From an uncultured Photobacterium sp. (lineage in GTDB: Bacteria; Pseudomonadota; Gammaproteobacteria; Enterobacterales; Vibrionaceae), in contig NZ_CANMZV010000002.1 in NCBI RefSeq assembly GCF_947502415.1, positions 1-64,000 of the forward strand: DNA of 64,000 nucleotides, given 5' to 3'. Below, in pieces: positions 8,324-23,450 of the stretch. Each line of letters starts with the position of its first letter. The first letter of the stretch is position 1. Under the pieces are notes generated by a model. The model had not been told where the DNA came from. It worked only from the letters and a program-made list of their open reading frames with translations, and made no database searches. Both the position numbers and the translations under genes were made by a program.

Positions 8324-9697
8324 GTGCAAATAATTCATCACGGTGCTCGTGTCGGTGTGACGGGATCATGTCACGAGTTACGGCTAGGTGCTTATGGCTT
8401 TTTGGTTGATTGTGGTTTGTTTCAGGGCGAAGAGGCTAATGGTCTACTTGAAATTGATTTTCCAATTAAACATATTCAGGCTCTGCTTTTAACCCATAGT
8501 CATATCGACCATGTTGGAAGGTTGCCGTGGCTCTTGGTAGCAGGTTTTCGAGGTCCAATTTATGCTACCGAAGCAACAGCAGCGCTATTGCCTTTGATGC
8601 TTGAAGATGGATTAAAGACTTTTCTTGGATTTAATAAACTTCAGTGCGAGCGTTTCACACAAATAGTCAAAGGTCTTATTAAACCTATTCCCTATGATTG
8701 TCGGGCGCAGCTCATCTTGCCTGATGGAGAGTTGGTTAGCTTTTGTTTTCGACCTGCGGGTCATATTCTGGGTTCTGCTTATATTGAACTAACCCTTCCT
8801 GATAACCAAGTTGTCGTTTTTTCTGGTGACCTTGGCCCTTCTCGAACTCCTTTGCTTGTTGATCCTGTTTCTCCAAAGTCTGTTGATACCTTGATAATTG
8901 AAAGTACATATGGTGATCATTGTCACTTATCGGTTGGTGATCGGGAGTTGCAATTGGAAAAGGTCATAGAGCGCTCGCTAAAGGATGGTGGGTCTATTTT
9001 GATCCCGGCTTTTAGCGTTGGACGAACTCAGGAATTATTGTTTGATATTGAAAATATCATAGCGAAAGTTATTCCGGAACGTTTTGGGGGCACTAGCGCC
9101 GATCTTTGTTGGAAGCGAATACCCGTGATATTGGACTCGCCTCTTGCTATTGAAATAACGCAGCAGTACTTGATGTTTCAGCGACTTTGGGCCAAAGAAG
9201 CGAAGGTGCGGTTATCGTATGGCCGCCATCCGCTCTCCTTTCAGCAGTGCATAACTGTAAACCAACATTCTGATCATGTGGCATTGGTGAACAGACTTAA
9301 GGTTACTGGAGAAGCTGCAATTATTGTTACTGCAAGTGGAATGTGTTCGGGTGGGCGTATTATGAATTATCTTGGGGCGTTGTTACCGGACAATCGAACA
9401 GATGTGATCCTGGTTGGGTATCAAGCAAAAGGGACATTAGGTCGTAATTTGTTGTCTAACTTGAAACATGTAGAAATCAATAAGACGCGGGTTGAAGTCA
9501 ATGCAGGCATTCATTCAATGTCAGGTTATTCGGCTCACGCCGATCAGGCTGACCTTCTTAATTTTGTGGCGGGGATTGAGTGTGGCCCGAAGCAAATTCG
9601 TATTGTTCATGGTGACTTGTCTGCACAAGAGGCCCTGGCGAAAAAGTTAGGGGAGATAAAACCTGAGTGCGAAATTATTGTTGCAGCGAAAGAGTAG
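8324..9697 (+). CDS. rjg: RNA-processing beta-CASP metallo-beta-lactamase (Rjg)
   Basis: This 457-residue protein of the metallo-beta-lactamase/beta-CASP RNA-processing family is a predicted zinc-dependent endo/exonuclease. Motifs in order: LLLTHSHIDHVGRLPWL (HxHxDH near 58-63), the GHILGSAYIEL His near 146, FSGDLGPS, IESTYGD, GSILIPAFSVGRTQELL (beta-CASP), VTASGMCSGGRIMNYL, GYQAKGTLGRNL and SAHADQADLL with IVHGD near the end. The start is GTG 8324, preceded by AGGAT. In vibrios rjg marks the right border of the O-antigen/capsule locus, which fits the wecA and galU sequences to its left. Its cellular RNA substrate is not known from the sequence. Confidence 0.88.
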   Translation: MQIIHHGARVGVTGSCHELRLGAYGFLVDCGLFQGEEANGLLEIDFPIKHIQALLLTHSHIDHVGRLPWLLVAGFRGPIYATEATAALLPLMLEDGLKTFLGFNKLQCERFTQIVKGLIKPIPYDCRAQLILPDGELVSFCFRPAGHILGSAYIELTLPDNQVVVFSGDLGPSRTPLLVDPVSPKSVDTLIIESTYGDHCHLSVGDRELQLEKVIERSLKDGGSILIPAFSVGRTQELLFDIENIIAKVIPERFGGTSADLCWKRIPVILDSPLAIEITQQYLMFQRLWAKEAKVRLSYGRHPLSFQQCITVNQHSDHVALVNRLKVTGEAAIIVTASGMCSGGRIMNYLGALLPDNRTDVILVGYQAKGTLGRNLLSNLKHVEINKTRVEVNAGIHSMSGYSAHADQADLLNFVAGIECGPKQIRIVHGDLSAQEALAKKLGEIKPECEIIVAAKE

Positions 9698-9917
9698 CGG
9701 TATCTAAATAGCATAGCTATTTGATGCCAATCAAGAATAAGTGACGGTAATTAGGTCGATAAACTACTCTACTATAGTGATCTGAGGTAGTATTTTGCCA
9801 GTATTGTTACAGCACTGGATAATTGTTCTTTTTGCAGGCGTTTGAAAATCATTATGTTGAATGATTCACCACTTGTTTTGTCTGGTTGCTGATAGTTGAA
9901 TAGTTTGAGGTTGAGTA

Positions 9918-11084
9918 ATGAAAATTACTGTTGCAGGTACAGGATATGTCGGCCTGTCGAATGCCGTGCTTTTAGCACAGCATAATGAGGTAGTAGCGCT
10001 AGATATCATTGAAGAAAAAGTAGAGCTAATTAACCAGAGCATCTCTCCGATCGAAGATAAAGAAATAGCTGAATACCTGAAAAGTCATGCGCTCAATCTT
10101 ACTGCAACGCTTGATAAGCAGCAGGCTTATGAATGTGCTAGGTTTGTGATTATTGCAACGCCAACAGATTATGATCCGGTAACAAATTACTTCAATACTT
10201 CATCGGTAGAAGCCGTTATTAAAGATGTAATGGCGATTAACCCTGATGCCGTTATGATTATTAAATCGACAGTGCCGGTTGGTTATACGCATCGAATTAA
10301 AGAAGAGTTGGGTTGTGCGAACCTGATTTTTTCACCGGAGTTCCTGCGTGAAGGTCGTGCACTTTACGATAACCTCTATCCTTCGCGAATTATTGTGGGT
10401 GAACGTTCTGAGCGCGCGCAGCAGTTTGCTGATTTGCTGGTGCAAGGTGCGGTAAAACAAGATATCCCTGTTTTGTATACCGATTCGATTGAAGCCGAAG
10501 CGGTTAAGCTGTTCTCGAATACTTACCTTGCTATGCGTGTTGCTTACTTTAATGAGTTGGACTCATACGCTGAGGCTCATGGTTTAGATAGCCGCCAAAT
10601 CATCGAAGGTGTAGGTTTGGACCCACGTATCGGTTCGCATTATAACAATCCGTCATTTGGGTATGGTGGCTATTGCTTACCGAAAGATACCAAGCAATTA
10701 CTGGCAAATTACCAGGAAGTGCCGAATAACATCATTGGCGCAATTGTTGATGCCAACCGTACCCGCAAGGACTTTATCGCCGATTCGATTATCAGTAAAC
10801 AGCCAAAAGTGGTGGGTGTTTATCGTCTGATCATGAAGGCTGGTTCCGATAACTTCCGCGCGTCATCAATTCAGGGCATTATGAAGCGCATCAAAGCAAA
10901 GGGTATTGAGGTGGTGGTTTATGAACCAGTACTCAAAGAAGATGAATTCTTTAACTCTAAAGTGATAACAGATCTGGATCAGTTCAAGCAGATGTCGGAT
11001 GTGATTGTATCTAATCGTATGTCAGCCGATCTGAAGGATGTTGCAGATAAAGTCTATACTCGTGACTTGTTTGGCTCTGATTGA
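9918..11084 (+). CDS. ugd: UDP-glucose 6-dehydrogenase
   Basis: The enzyme oxidises UDP-glucose twice with NAD to UDP-glucuronate, a precursor for capsule, O-antigen or exopolysaccharide. The product has 388 residues, the usual size of the short Ugd class. It shows the Rossmann motif [11 protein letters not shown] at 7-17, [30 protein letters not shown] and the catalytic loop [13 protein letters not shown] with Cys 253. The start ATG 9918 has GAGG upstream (gtttgaggttgagtaATG). Its substrate would come from the intact galU at 34 kb. It stands alone with its own spacer of 220 bases and a hairpin after it. Confidence 0.93.
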   Translation: MKITVAGTGYVGLSNAVLLAQHNEVVALDIIEEKVELINQSISPIEDKEIAEYLKSHALNLTATLDKQQAYECARFVIIATPTDYDPVTNYFNTSSVEAVIKDVMAINPDAVMIIKSTVPVGYTHRIKEELGCANLIFSPEFLREGRALYDNLYPSRIIVGERSERAQQFADLLVQGAVKQDIPVLYTDSIEAEAVKLFSNTYLAMRVAYFNELDSYAEAHGLDSRQIIEGVGLDPRIGSHYNNPSFGYGGYCLPKDTKQLLANYQEVPNNIIGAIVDANRTRKDFIADSIISKQPKVVGVYRLIMKAGSDNFRASSIQGIMKRIKAKGIEVVVYEPVLKEDEFFNSKVITDLDQFKQMSDVIVSNRMSADLKDVADKVYTRDLFGSD

Positions 11085-11122
11085 TAATTAAGTGAGTTAA
11101 AAAGAAACTTGCTTTAAAAATG

Positions 11123-11164
11123 AGTGGCGGGAGTTTTGTTTACCTGTCTCGCCACTTATTATTT
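11123..11164 (+). terminator. Probable terminator after ugd
   Basis: AGTGGCG at 11123-11129 pairs with CGCCACT at 11150-11156 across a long loop and is followed by the T-rich tattatttcc. The T tract is weak. Confidence 0.5.
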
Positions 11165-11295
11165 CCTCCCTTCCTGCAAAAAAACTCTTATATCGATATC
11201 TTATCGTCTCACCCTTAGGATCTAGGAACCAGACTCTGGAAGCTGTCCTATACTTACTTTCATATCAATAAGCTCGCAGTATTTCGGGGAATGAT

Positions 11296-11616
11296 ATGAA
11301 TAAATCAATAATTGCACTGGTTTGTGCTGGGATGATGAGTATGTCGGCTTGCGCTGCCGACGGGGCTGCGACCCAAGCGGGCTCAAGGACATCGACAAAT
11401 GCTCCTTCTGCGTCTTCTGTAACAACGGCCTCGCAAGCTACGGTAGATGCTACAGGTACGGCTGCTGGGGTTGATACTGCTTTGGCTGCTTCAGCTGGAG
11501 GACTAACTGCAACAGTACTTGCGATTGGTGTGGCAGCTGTAGTGATTGGCGTGGCTGTATCTGATACCGGTGGCGGTGATGATCCAGCCCCTCCTGTGAC
11601 AGTGCAGGCTGAATAG
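11296..11616 (+). CDS. Small exported Ala/Thr-rich protein, YjbE/GfcA-like
   Basis: This 106-residue protein has a signal peptide (MNKSIIALVCAGMMSMSACA). Either it is a lipoprotein, with Cys 19 in a weak lipobox MSAC, or it is cleaved after ACA. The mature part is rich in Ala, Thr and Ser, has a glycine/valine-rich hydrophobic stretch at about 65-90 (ATVLAIGVAAVVIGVAV) and ends with an acidic GGGDDPAPPVTVQAE tail. This pattern recalls YjbE and GfcA, small proteins of exopolysaccharide and group 4 capsule operons. Its place beside ugd and rjg supports a link to surface polysaccharide. Similarity is in composition and layout only, so function stays unproven. A strong terminator follows. Confidence 0.7.
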   Translation: MNKSIIALVCAGMMSMSACAADGAATQAGSRTSTNAPSASSVTTASQATVDATGTAAGVDTALAASAGGLTATVLAIGVAAVVIGVAVSDTGGGDDPAPPVTVQAE

Positions 11617-11648
11617 GGTAGGTGGTGAGTATTGGAATTTCGATTTTG

Positions 11649-11682
11649 AAAAAAGCGAGTGATTCAATCACTCGCTTTTTTT
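11649..11682 (+). terminator. Strong terminator after the YjbE-like gene
   Basis: AAAAAAGCGAGTGATT pairs with AATCACTCGCTTTTTTT. The A-run before and T-run after make it bidirectional, so it can also serve the leftward mnmC gene. Confidence 0.9.
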
Positions 11683-11733
11683 ATGCATATATCTTGAAAT
11701 TGGTAATACGAAGTTGCGTTTAGGCCCTTATCT

Positions 11734-13758
11734 TTAAATCTTCTTCCCTTTAACTAACTTTCTTACCCACATCCGTCCTGGATGAAGTGCATCTAGCATG
11801 TCATTAGGTAGTGGTAGCGGATCACCACATATCTGCGATGCCAGCAGTTCACCAAGAAGCGGTGCTGAGCTAAGACCACGAGAGCCCAGACCAATCATGG
11901 AATACAGGTTTGAGTAGGTGGGAACAGGTTCAGCTTGTTCCTGTTTATCTTTCAGGTCGGCATATTGCTCTATTAGAGCATCGTAACGGCAAACATTACC
12001 GACAAATGGCAGGTGGTCACGGCTAGCACAGCGAACGCCGACACGTGCTTGATTTTCTGTCATATTAATATCTGTTGGCCAGTTGATATCCGGCAGGCAA
12101 TTAATCAAGCGTTGCTTGTTATCGTGTTGTTCTGAATCGCTAAAGGTTAAATCAGTATTGCCGCGATCGTAGCTGGCACCGATGCAGTGACTTTGCGTTG
12201 CCGGGTTAGCCGGAGTCAGGTAGCCGTCGTAGCACAGTACCGTGTTTAGGTTTGATAACGCTGTGTTAGTCGGGATATGGCTGACCTGTCCACGTACTGA
12301 GTAAGCCGGGATTTCCTTAGCTTGTGCAAATTCAGCAAAACGGTGGCCGTTGGCAATAATTACACTGGTGTGCTGGTATTGGTTGTGCTGGTTGTCTGTC
12401 AGAACCCAGCCAGAAGCATCGCTTTGTTGTTCCAGTCGGCAGATATCGGCGTCGGTCTTTATTGTGAGACGGCCGCTTTCCTCTGCGTGTCGAAGCAGTG
12501 CTCGGGTTAGTTCTTGTGGGCATAGCCAGCCGCCCAACGGGTAGTTCACACTGCTGTGACCAGAAGGTAAACCAACAATTTGTTCAGTCTGTTGAATATC
12601 CAATTCTCTGATCAGCTCTTCAGGGAAGCCGCCGCTCATCATTTTACCTAGTTTTTGTTTGGCATTCTCATCCCAAGCCAGCTGAGTTACCCCACACCAG
12701 TCGTGAGCGAATGATGTTTTCTCTGTGGCCTGCTCGACAAATTGGCGGGCATAGAGGAAGGCCGGGGCAAAGAAGCGCGACAGAGCATCGTTTGAGCCGT
12801 TGAGTAGCGGATATACAGCTCCCTGGCGGTTACCTGATGCTCCTTCTGCTGGTTGATGGTCGGCACAATACAGGGTGACATTGATGCCTCGGCGAACGAG
12901 GGATATTGCCGTTGTTGCCGCTCCTACTCCGCCACCGATAATAGCAATACCTTCTGCAGTGTCGGCTTTTGTGCGTGCATACCACGGTTTGAAATTGGCC
13001 TTGTACTGACGCAGGGTAACTGTGCCTGCCAGCATTTCGCGCTTAGTACCGAACCCTTTTACTTTGCTCATTTCGAAACCGGCTTCAATGAGTCCGCGGC
13101 GGACAAAACCGGCGGCGGTAAAGGTTGCTGTTGTACAGCCTTCTCGGGCGAGTTTGGCCATACCGTCAAACAAGTTCTGGTTCCACATTTCCGGGTTTTT
13201 GCTCGGTGCGAAGCCGTCCAGGAACCAGGCATCCACGATACCTTCATCATTGGTCCATACTTGAGGCATACATTTTTTTATATCGCCAAACCACAGGTCG
13301 AGGGTAATCAGGCCATCTTCCAGTACGATACGGTGGCAGTCAGCAACTGCTGGTGGGTAGTGGAGGTGCAGTTGCTCAGCCAGATCAGCCAGTTCTGGCC
13401 AGGATTGATGCGCCTTGATCAGATCGGTTTTGGTGACCGGGAATTTTTCGAAGCTGATGAAGTGCAGCTCTTTGGTTGTTGCATCAGGGTTGGCCTTGCG
13501 GAAGGCTTTAAACCACTGCCAGACAGCAAGGAAATTTAACCCGGTGCCGAATCCGGTTTCAGCCACGACAAAGCGGCGGCGGTTGAAGGTTTCCCAACGC
13601 TCGGGTAGTCCATTTTGTTTGAGAAAAACATAACGAGTTTCTTCCAATCCATTGGTATTGGAGAAATAAACATCGTCAAAGTCATTGGATACCGGTGTAC
13701 CGGACTCATTCCAGTCAAGAATGGCATTTTCAATGCGCTTGTTGGACAGTTCAGACAA
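11734..13758 (-). CDS. mnmC: Bifunctional tRNA mnm5s2U biosynthesis enzyme MnmC
   Basis: The 674-residue protein completes the mnm5 modification at U34 of tRNAs. The FAD-dependent C-terminal half removes the carboxymethyl group and the N-terminal half methylates with SAM. The N-terminal part shows [27 protein letters not shown] and the SAM motif [13 protein letters not shown] near residue 67; [15 protein letters not shown] is the active-site loop. The C-terminal part starts with the FAD motif [17 protein letters not shown] near 272. The start is TTG 13758 with AGGT nearby; no in-frame ATG gives a better N-terminus. It is divergent from fabB, the arrangement seen in enterics as well. Confidence 0.95.
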   Translation of the reverse strand: MSELSNKRIENAILDWNESGTPVSNDFDDVYFSNTNGLEETRYVFLKQNGLPERWETFNRRRFVVAETGFGTGLNFLAVWQWFKAFRKANPDATTKELHFISFEKFPVTKTDLIKAHQSWPELADLAEQLHLHYPPAVADCHRIVLEDGLITLDLWFGDIKKCMPQVWTNDEGIVDAWFLDGFAPSKNPEMWNQNLFDGMAKLAREGCTTATFTAAGFVRRGLIEAGFEMSKVKGFGTKREMLAGTVTLRQYKANFKPWYARTKADTAEGIAIIGGGVGAATTAISLVRRGINVTLYCADHQPAEGASGNRQGAVYPLLNGSNDALSRFFAPAFLYARQFVEQATEKTSFAHDWCGVTQLAWDENAKQKLGKMMSGGFPEELIRELDIQQTEQIVGLPSGHSSVNYPLGGWLCPQELTRALLRHAEESGRLTIKTDADICRLEQQSDASGWVLTDNQHNQYQHTSVIIANGHRFAEFAQAKEIPAYSVRGQVSHIPTNTALSNLNTVLCYDGYLTPANPATQSHCIGASYDRGNTDLTFSDSEQHDNKQRLINCLPDINWPTDINMTENQARVGVRCASRDHLPFVGNVCRYDALIEQYADLKDKQEQAEPVPTYSNLYSMIGLGSRGLSSAPLLGELLASQICGDPLPLPNDMLDALHPGRMWVRKLVKGKKI

Positions 13759-13954
13759 GGGGAAACCTCATTTTTCGGTGTAACTGGGTATTGTTATTGC
13801 TTGAATCTAGTCTGCTAAGGTACAGAAACAGAAGCATTAACGATCATTTAAAGTGAAATTGACAGGGATTGTACCCGATTGAAGGGAAAGCTGACCACTT
13901 TCTGTGAATAAACCCGTTATTATCATTAGCGTTAAATGACAGTAGGAATTCATC

Positions 13955-15169
13955 ATGAAACGAGCCGTAATTACAGGCATGGGTATCGTATCCAGCATTG
14001 GTAACAACGTTAAAGAAGTGCTGGAGTCTTTAAAAGCGGGTAAATCCGGTATTAACTTCTCTGAACAGTTCGCGGAAATGAAGCTGCGAAGTAATGTTTG
14101 GGGCGACTTGAAGATGGTCCCGTCTGAGCATATCGATCGTAAGAAAATGCGTTTCATGGGCGATGCAGCAGCATTTGCGTATTTGTCTATGGAGCAGGCA
14201 ATCGAAGACTCAGGTCTTACTGAAGATCAGGTTTCCAATGACCGAACTGGCCTAGTGGCGGGTTCCGGTGGTGCATCATCACAAAACCAGTGCGCAGCTG
14301 TAGATATTCTGCGCGAAAAAGGTGTCAAACGCGTAGGCCCGTATATGGTGCCTCGTACTATGTCATCAACAGTCTCTGCATGTTTGGCGACGCCATTTAA
14401 AATCCGTGGTGTGAACTACACCATGAGCTCTGCATGTGCAACGTCTGCACACTGTATCGGCCATGCTTTGGAGCTTATCCAGCTTGGTAAGCAGGACGTC
14501 GTCTTTGCCGGTGGCGGTGAGGAATTGGATTGGACATTGACCATGATGTTCGATGCGATGGGCGCACTATCGACTAAATACAACGAAAATCCGAGCAAGG
14601 CATCACGCACTTATGATGCTGACCGCGACGGCTTCGTGATTTCTGGTGGTGGCGGCATGTTGGTTGTCGAAGAGCTGGAGCATGCGCTGGCGCGTGGCGC
14701 GAAAATCTACGGTGAAATTGTAGGCTATGGCGCGACTTCAGACGGTTACGATATGGTAGCTCCATCTGGCGAAGGTGCTGTGCGTTGTATGAAAATGGCA
14801 ATGCAGGACTTGGATGAGCCTGTGGATTATATCAACACTCACGGTACGTCAACGCCAGTGGGTGATGTGAAAGAGCTTGGTGCAATTCAGGAGCTGTTCG
14901 GCGAAAAGAGCCCGGCTATTTCTGCAACTAAGGCGATGACAGGTCATGCTCTTGGTGCTGCTGGTGTTCATGAGGCAATTTATTCGACGCTAATGCTGGA
15001 TAATGGTTTTATTGCGCCAAGCATCAATATTGATAACCTGGATCCGGCTGCCGAAGGTCTGGATGTCGTAACCGAAACCCGTGAGCAGGAGCTGAAGACG
15101 GTCATGTCAAATAGCTTTGGCTTCGGTGGTACGAATGCCACTCTGGTAATTAAAAAATACGAAGGTTAA
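13955..15169 (+). CDS. fabB: 3-oxoacyl-[ACP] synthase I (FabB)
   Basis: This condensing enzyme of type II fatty acid synthesis adds malonyl-ACP units to growing acyl-ACP and is needed for unsaturated fatty acids. The 404-residue product matches FabB length. It has the nucleophile Cys 161 in [10 protein letters not shown] and the catalytic His residues in [11 protein letters not shown] and [12 protein letters not shown]. The C-terminal [13 protein letters not shown] completes the thiolase fold. The start ATG 13955 follows AGGAATTC. FabR- or FadR-type operators are expected in the 196-base spacer, but I could not recognise a convincing one. Confidence 0.96.
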   Translation: MKRAVITGMGIVSSIGNNVKEVLESLKAGKSGINFSEQFAEMKLRSNVWGDLKMVPSEHIDRKKMRFMGDAAAFAYLSMEQAIEDSGLTEDQVSNDRTGLVAGSGGASSQNQCAAVDILREKGVKRVGPYMVPRTMSSTVSACLATPFKIRGVNYTMSSACATSAHCIGHALELIQLGKQDVVFAGGGEELDWTLTMMFDAMGALSTKYNENPSKASRTYDADRDGFVISGGGGMLVVEELEHALARGAKIYGEIVGYGATSDGYDMVAPSGEGAVRCMKMAMQDLDEPVDYINTHGTSTPVGDVKELGAIQELFGEKSPAISATKAMTGHALGAAGVHEAIYSTLMLDNGFIAPSINIDNLDPAAEGLDVVTETREQELKTVMSNSFGFGGTNATLVIKKYEG

Positions 15170-15182
15170 TACGTGAGTAATT

Positions 15183-15251
15183 AAGAGGGCGTGGCTCGGG
15201 AAATAAGAGAAGGAATTTCTCGGCACTCGACACTTGAATCACGCCTTTTTC
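15183..15251 (+). terminator. Possible terminator after fabB
   Basis: GGCGTG (15188-15193) pairs with CACGCC (15240-15245), followed by TTTTTC, with a smaller inner hairpin (GAGAA...TTCTC). The loop is long, so the strength is uncertain. Confidence 0.45.
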
Positions 15252-15445
15252 TATGACTTTTGTCATTTTCCGGGGATGGTACTGGCTAAGGAGTAATCTT
15301 CGATTGCTTTTGGTGAGGTAATCAGAAGGTTGGCTTGTCTGTAGCCCGTGCCGAATAAACAGACGCGACATTAGCTTTTTGTAAATAGTATTTTCTTTTG
15401 CGGGAGTTTTCTATTACGGAAGTTAGTGTTTTATATAACCTGGAT

Positions 15446-15476
15446 TTTTTTGCCCGGCTTTAAGCCGGGCTTTTTT
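15446..15476. terminator. Strong bidirectional terminator upstream of pdxB
   Basis: GCCCGGCTT (15452-15460) pairs perfectly with AAGCCGGGC (15462-15470). It is followed by six T and preceded by a T-run. It ends rightward transcription before pdxB. Confidence 0.85.
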
Positions 15477-15568
15477 GTTGTACAATTAACCCCTTGAATT
15501 CTAACTCTATACTCATGCTAGTTACCCGGCCTAAGGCTCTAGGTACTAGGATTTAGGATCGAAGTCTC

Positions 15569-16753
15569 ATGAAAATCCTCATTGATGAAAACATGCCTTA
15601 TGCTGCTGACTTATTCAGTCAGTTGGGTGAGGTGATTAGCAAACCCGGACGAACATTAACTGCAGATGATTTGATTGATGTTGATGCATTAATGATCCGC
15701 TCAGTTACCAAAGTAAATGCCTCTTTGCTGGCAAAGGCGAATAAGCTGCGTTTCGTCGGTACGGCCACGGCCGGGCAGGACCATATTGACCAGGCGCTGC
15801 TGACGGAGCGGGGGATCACCTTTACTGCGGCTCCTGGCTGTAACAAGGTCGGTGTGGCTGAATATGTACTTAGTAGTTTGATGGTGCTGGGACAGCAGCA
15901 GGGATTTTCAATTTTTGATAAAACCATTGGTATTGTCGGGGCTGGAAACGTTGGTAGTTATTTGGCGCAATGTCTTGATGCGCTGGGCGTTCGTTATTTG
16001 CTTAATGACCCTCTTAAGGAAGCTGCTGGTGATCCGCGCCAGTTTCATAGCCTGGAAACCCTGCAGCAGCAATGTGATGTAATTACTCTACATACGCCAA
16101 TTACCCGAGAAGGGATATATCCGACTTACCACTTGGTTGATGCGTCGTTTTTACGGCAGTTAGTACCGGGCTCTATTTTGATTAATGCCGCTCGCGGTCC
16201 TGTTGTTGATAATCAGGCGCTGAAAATAGCGTTACAACAGCGTTCTTCTGGAGAAGGGAAGTTACTGACTGCTGTTTTGGATGTGTTTGAGTATGAACCG
16301 CAGGTGGATCTTGAGCTGCTTCCATTGTTAGCTTTTGCGACCCCGCATGTAGCAGGTTACGGTCTGGAAGGAAAAGCGCGCGGGACGACGATGGTGTTTA
16401 ACCGTTTTTGTCAATTTCTCGATTTGGATAACCATGTAGCGGCGTCAAGTTTGCTTCCTGTCGCGCCGGTGCCATATGTCAAGCTTAGCCAGGACTGGCA
16501 GGAATCAGATTTGTTTTCGCTGCTCCAGCTTATCTATGATGTGCGTAAAGATGATGCTCTGTTCCGCCGGGAGATGCAGCGTACAGGTGGCGATGAGACG
16601 CAAATGGCTGCGGCATTCGACCTGATGAGGAAAAATTACTGGGATCGACGTGAATATAGTGCGATTACGGTAGCCGGAGAGGCCCGTTTTGGGGTAGAGT
16701 CGCTGGCTAAATTAGGTTTTACAGTAGAGGAACTCCATGAGCCAGGAATATGA
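15569..16753 (+). CDS. pdxB: Erythronate-4-phosphate dehydrogenase (PdxB)
   Basis: This NAD-dependent D-2-hydroxyacid dehydrogenase oxidises 4-phosphoerythronate, the second step of DXP-dependent pyridoxal phosphate synthesis. The product has 394 residues. It shows [24 protein letters not shown], the Rossmann motif [14 protein letters not shown] near residue 120, [11 protein letters not shown] (catalytic Arg region), VLDVFEYEP with the Glu and the active-site His in [17 protein letters not shown]. The C-terminal dimerisation domain is present. The last 17 bases overlap the start of asd, so the two genes are co-transcribed. Confidence 0.95.
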   Translation: MKILIDENMPYAADLFSQLGEVISKPGRTLTADDLIDVDALMIRSVTKVNASLLAKANKLRFVGTATAGQDHIDQALLTERGITFTAAPGCNKVGVAEYVLSSLMVLGQQQGFSIFDKTIGIVGAGNVGSYLAQCLDALGVRYLLNDPLKEAAGDPRQFHSLETLQQQCDVITLHTPITREGIYPTYHLVDASFLRQLVPGSILINAARGPVVDNQALKIALQQRSSGEGKLLTAVLDVFEYEPQVDLELLPLLAFATPHVAGYGLEGKARGTTMVFNRFCQFLDLDNHVAASSLLPVAPVPYVKLSQDWQESDLFSLLQLIYDVRKDDALFRREMQRTGGDETQMAAAFDLMRKNYWDRREYSAITVAGEARFGVESLAKLGFTVEELHEPGI

Positions 16754-17750
16754 CATTGCCGTACTCGGCGCAACAGGCGCTGTTGGTGAGGCCATTGTAG
16801 AAGTCCTAGAGGAACGTAATTTTCCTGTCCGCAATCTTTATTTACTTGCATCTGAGCGTAGTGCAGGGAAAACCTTGCGCTTTAAAGGCAAAAGCGTACG
16901 CGTAACAGATGTCGAAGAATTCGACTGGAGTCAGGTACAGATAGCCCTTTTCTCTGCCGGTGCTGAAGCGTCTGAACGTTGGGCACCAATTGCTGCCGAT
17001 TATGGCGTTGTGGTGATCGACAATACATCACGTTTCCGCTACGAGTACGATGTACCGCTGGTGGTGCCGGAAGTAAACCCGCATGCACTGGCTGATTACC
17101 GTAACCGTAATATTATAGCTAACCCGAACTGCTCGACCATTCAGATGCTGGTGGCACTAAAGCCAATTCATGAAGCATACGGTATTGAGCGAATTAATGT
17201 GGCGACATACCAGTCTGTGTCAGGCTCTGGTAAGAAGGGCGTTGACGAGCTAGCTGGTCAGACAGCGAAGCTGCTGAACGGCTTACCGGCTGAAAGTAAT
17301 GTTTATGACAAGCAGATTGCATTTAACTGCCTGCCGCATATCGATGATTTCATGGATAACGGCTACACCAAAGAAGAAATGAAGATGGTGTGGGAAACGC
17401 AAAAAATCCTGGGTGATGACAATATTCGTGTAAACCCAACTTGCGTACGTGTACCTGTGTTTTATGGGCATGCCGAAGCCGTTCATGTAGAAACTTGTCA
17501 ACCTGTGAATGTTGAAGAGGCGATCAGCCTGCTTGAAAACGCTGAAGGTATTGAAGTGTTCCACGGCAATGAATACCCGACCCAGGTTGGTGATGCAACC
17601 GGTAAAGACCATGTTATGGTTGCTCGTATCCGTGAAGATATCAGTCATCCTTGTGGTTTGAATATGTGGGTAGTTGCAGATAATATTCGTAAAGGTGCAG
17701 CAACTAACAGTGTTCAGATTGCCGAAAAACTGATTGAAGAGTACCTATAA
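16737..17750 (+). CDS. asd: Aspartate-semialdehyde dehydrogenase
   Basis: The enzyme reduces aspartyl phosphate to aspartate semialdehyde with NADPH, feeding lysine/diaminopimelate, threonine and methionine synthesis. The product has 337 residues, with the Rossmann motif [19 protein letters not shown] at 9-27, the nucleophile Cys 132 in [23 protein letters not shown], the Arg in [15 protein letters not shown] and a conserved C-terminal [13 protein letters not shown]. The enteric gene at this spot (usg) lost this activity; here the catalytic Cys is kept, so I call an active enzyme. It overlaps the end of pdxB by 17 bases. Confidence 0.92.
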   Translation: MSQEYDIAVLGATGAVGEAIVEVLEERNFPVRNLYLLASERSAGKTLRFKGKSVRVTDVEEFDWSQVQIALFSAGAEASERWAPIAADYGVVVIDNTSRFRYEYDVPLVVPEVNPHALADYRNRNIIANPNCSTIQMLVALKPIHEAYGIERINVATYQSVSGSGKKGVDELAGQTAKLLNGLPAESNVYDKQIAFNCLPHIDDFMDNGYTKEEMKMVWETQKILGDDNIRVNPTCVRVPVFYGHAEAVHVETCQPVNVEEAISLLENAEGIEVFHGNEYPTQVGDATGKDHVMVARIREDISHPCGLNMWVVADNIRKGAATNSVQIAEKLIEEYL

Positions 17751-17884
17751 AACCTAGGTCGGATATAAGGTGCGAGTAGCGAAAGCGTTAACGGATTGAT
17801 TTCCGTTGCTCGCATCAAAATATTTGGCATTGGTCACATTGGAATATGATCTTCATAGTAAAACCCTATTGACAACCTTGACAT

Positions 17885-17895
17885 ACCTGTCAGGT
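17885..17895. promoter_or_regulatory. Palindrome upstream of fimV, possible operator
   Basis: ACCTGTCAGGT is a perfect palindrome around a central T, within ttgacatacctgtcaggtag, about 145 bases before fimV. TTGACA hexamers lie at 17869 and 17878, but no good -10 partner was found. No regulator can be named. Confidence 0.25.
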
Positions 17896-18040
17896 AGGCA
17901 ACAATCCTCATTTACAGCTTAAGAGTCTTGAATAGAGGTCGATAGATTCTTTATGCTATGCGCCATGAATTCGATTCTCGTTCCTTACTGCTCGATGCTC
18001 GAAACTTATTACTTATCTCTGCCAGAGGGGGCAACAGGCA

Positions 18041-22261
<4,221 letters not shown>

Positions 22262-22276
22262 AGAAGACCGATGATT

Positions 22277-22309
22277 GAGAGGCGAGTGTCGAGGAGATGC
22301 TCGCCTCTC
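22277..22309. terminator. Strong hairpin after fimV, no T tract
   Basis: GAGAGGCGAG (22277-22286) pairs perfectly with CTCGCCTCTC (22300-22309). No T-run follows (tggttacccccc), so it may be an RNA-stabilising or attenuating hairpin and not a classical terminator. Confidence 0.5.
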
Positions 22310-22405
22310 TGGTTACCCCCCCTCGAAACTCATTCTTTTTTTCCCTATAATCCCTCTCTCCTTGAAAACAGGCCATCTGCGCCGACAGAAAGAACGAAGT
22401 AAATT

Positions 22406-23191
22406 ATGCGAATAGCTTTAGGTATCGAGTATGATGGTGCCAAGTATTATGGTTGGCAGCGTCAGCGTGACGTTGATAGTGTGCAAGAGCGCCTGGAAAA
22501 AGCGTTAAGCAAAATTGCTAACCAGCCTATCGAGGTACAGTGTGCCGGTCGTACTGATGCCGGCGTTCATGGTACTGGACAGGTTGTTCATTTTGATGTC
22601 GACATTGAACGTAAAATGGTTGCCTGGACGATGGGAACCAATGCTAACTTGCCGAAAGATATTGCGGTCCGTTGGGCTAAGGAAGTGAATGAGGATTTCC
22701 ACGCTCGTTTTACTGCAACCGCTCGCCGCTATCGCTATATCATCTATAATCATGCACTACGCCCTGCAATTCTGAGTAAAGGGGTGAGCCACTACCATGG
22801 TGAACTTGATGTGAAAAAAATGCATGAGGCAGGTCAGTACTTGCTAGGTGAGAATGACTTCACATCCTTCCGTGCTGTTTATTGTCAATCACTTAGTCCT
22901 TGGCGTAATCTTATGCACTTAAATGTGTCTCGTCAGGGTAACTTCGTCATTATTGATATCAAGGCGAATGCATTTGTTCACCATATGGTACGAAATATCA
23001 CGGGTAGCTTGATCAAAGTCGGTCGTGGTGAAGAAAAACCAGAATGGATGCAGTGGTTACTGGAACAAAAAAATCGCACCCTTGCTGGTGCAACGGCTAA
23101 AGCGGAAGGCCTGTATTTGGTTGATGTAGATTATCCTGAAGAGTTTGGTCTGCCTCGGGCTTCAATTGGCCCGCTATTTTTGCCAGATTAA
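22406..23191 (+). CDS. truA: tRNA pseudouridine(38-40) synthase TruA
   Basis: TruA converts U38, U39 and U40 in the anticodon arm of many tRNAs to pseudouridine. The product has 261 residues, the family length. Visible are the N-terminal [15 protein letters not shown], the catalytic Asp 51 in [34 protein letters not shown] and the C-terminal [21 protein letters not shown]. It follows fimV by 144 bases. Confidence 0.96.
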   Translation: MRIALGIEYDGAKYYGWQRQRDVDSVQERLEKALSKIANQPIEVQCAGRTDAGVHGTGQVVHFDVDIERKMVAWTMGTNANLPKDIAVRWAKEVNEDFHARFTATARRYRYIIYNHALRPAILSKGVSHYHGELDVKKMHEAGQYLLGENDFTSFRAVYCQSLSPWRNLMHLNVSRQGNFVIIDIKANAFVHHMVRNITGSLIKVGRGEEKPEWMQWLLEQKNRTLAGATAKAEGLYLVDVDYPEEFGLPRASIGPLFLPD

Positions 23192-23450
23192 AGTGTCATA
23201 ATCGATGTTGGATGATGAGTAACGAACTGAAAAACAGGTGATTAGTCGTTGCCATTAAAAATGGCAGCAAGATCACATCTCGTTACTCTTATGATGTAAT
23301 TCATCACTGTAAACAACTAGTACAACCAGTTTTTTATCTACAGATCGACAACTTTGTGCTTTAATTCCACGTCGGTAAATTAACCGGTAAATTAACGAAT
23401 TTGTAATTCTCGGCTATCTAGCCGGGAAATAAGAAGATTAAAGGTCATTC

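Larger units (their letters stand above)
15170..15568. other. Gene-free spacer between fabB and pdxB
   Basis: This spacer of 399 bases holds the weak fabB hairpin and, 280 bases after fabB, a second very strong terminator (15446-15476). It then has a run of ctaggt/ctagga motifs (15537-15564) just before pdxB. No ORF with coding character was seen. The lone strong terminator could belong to an unannotated short transcript. Confidence 0.5.

Noticed and set aside
12853..13539. Open frame of 228 codons on the plus strand
   Set aside because: It lies antisense to mnmC, whose motifs are clear. It has no recognisable domain.
13759..13954. FadR- or FabR-type operator upstream of fabB
   Set aside because: The closest string (agctgaccacttt) is too poor a match to report as a site.
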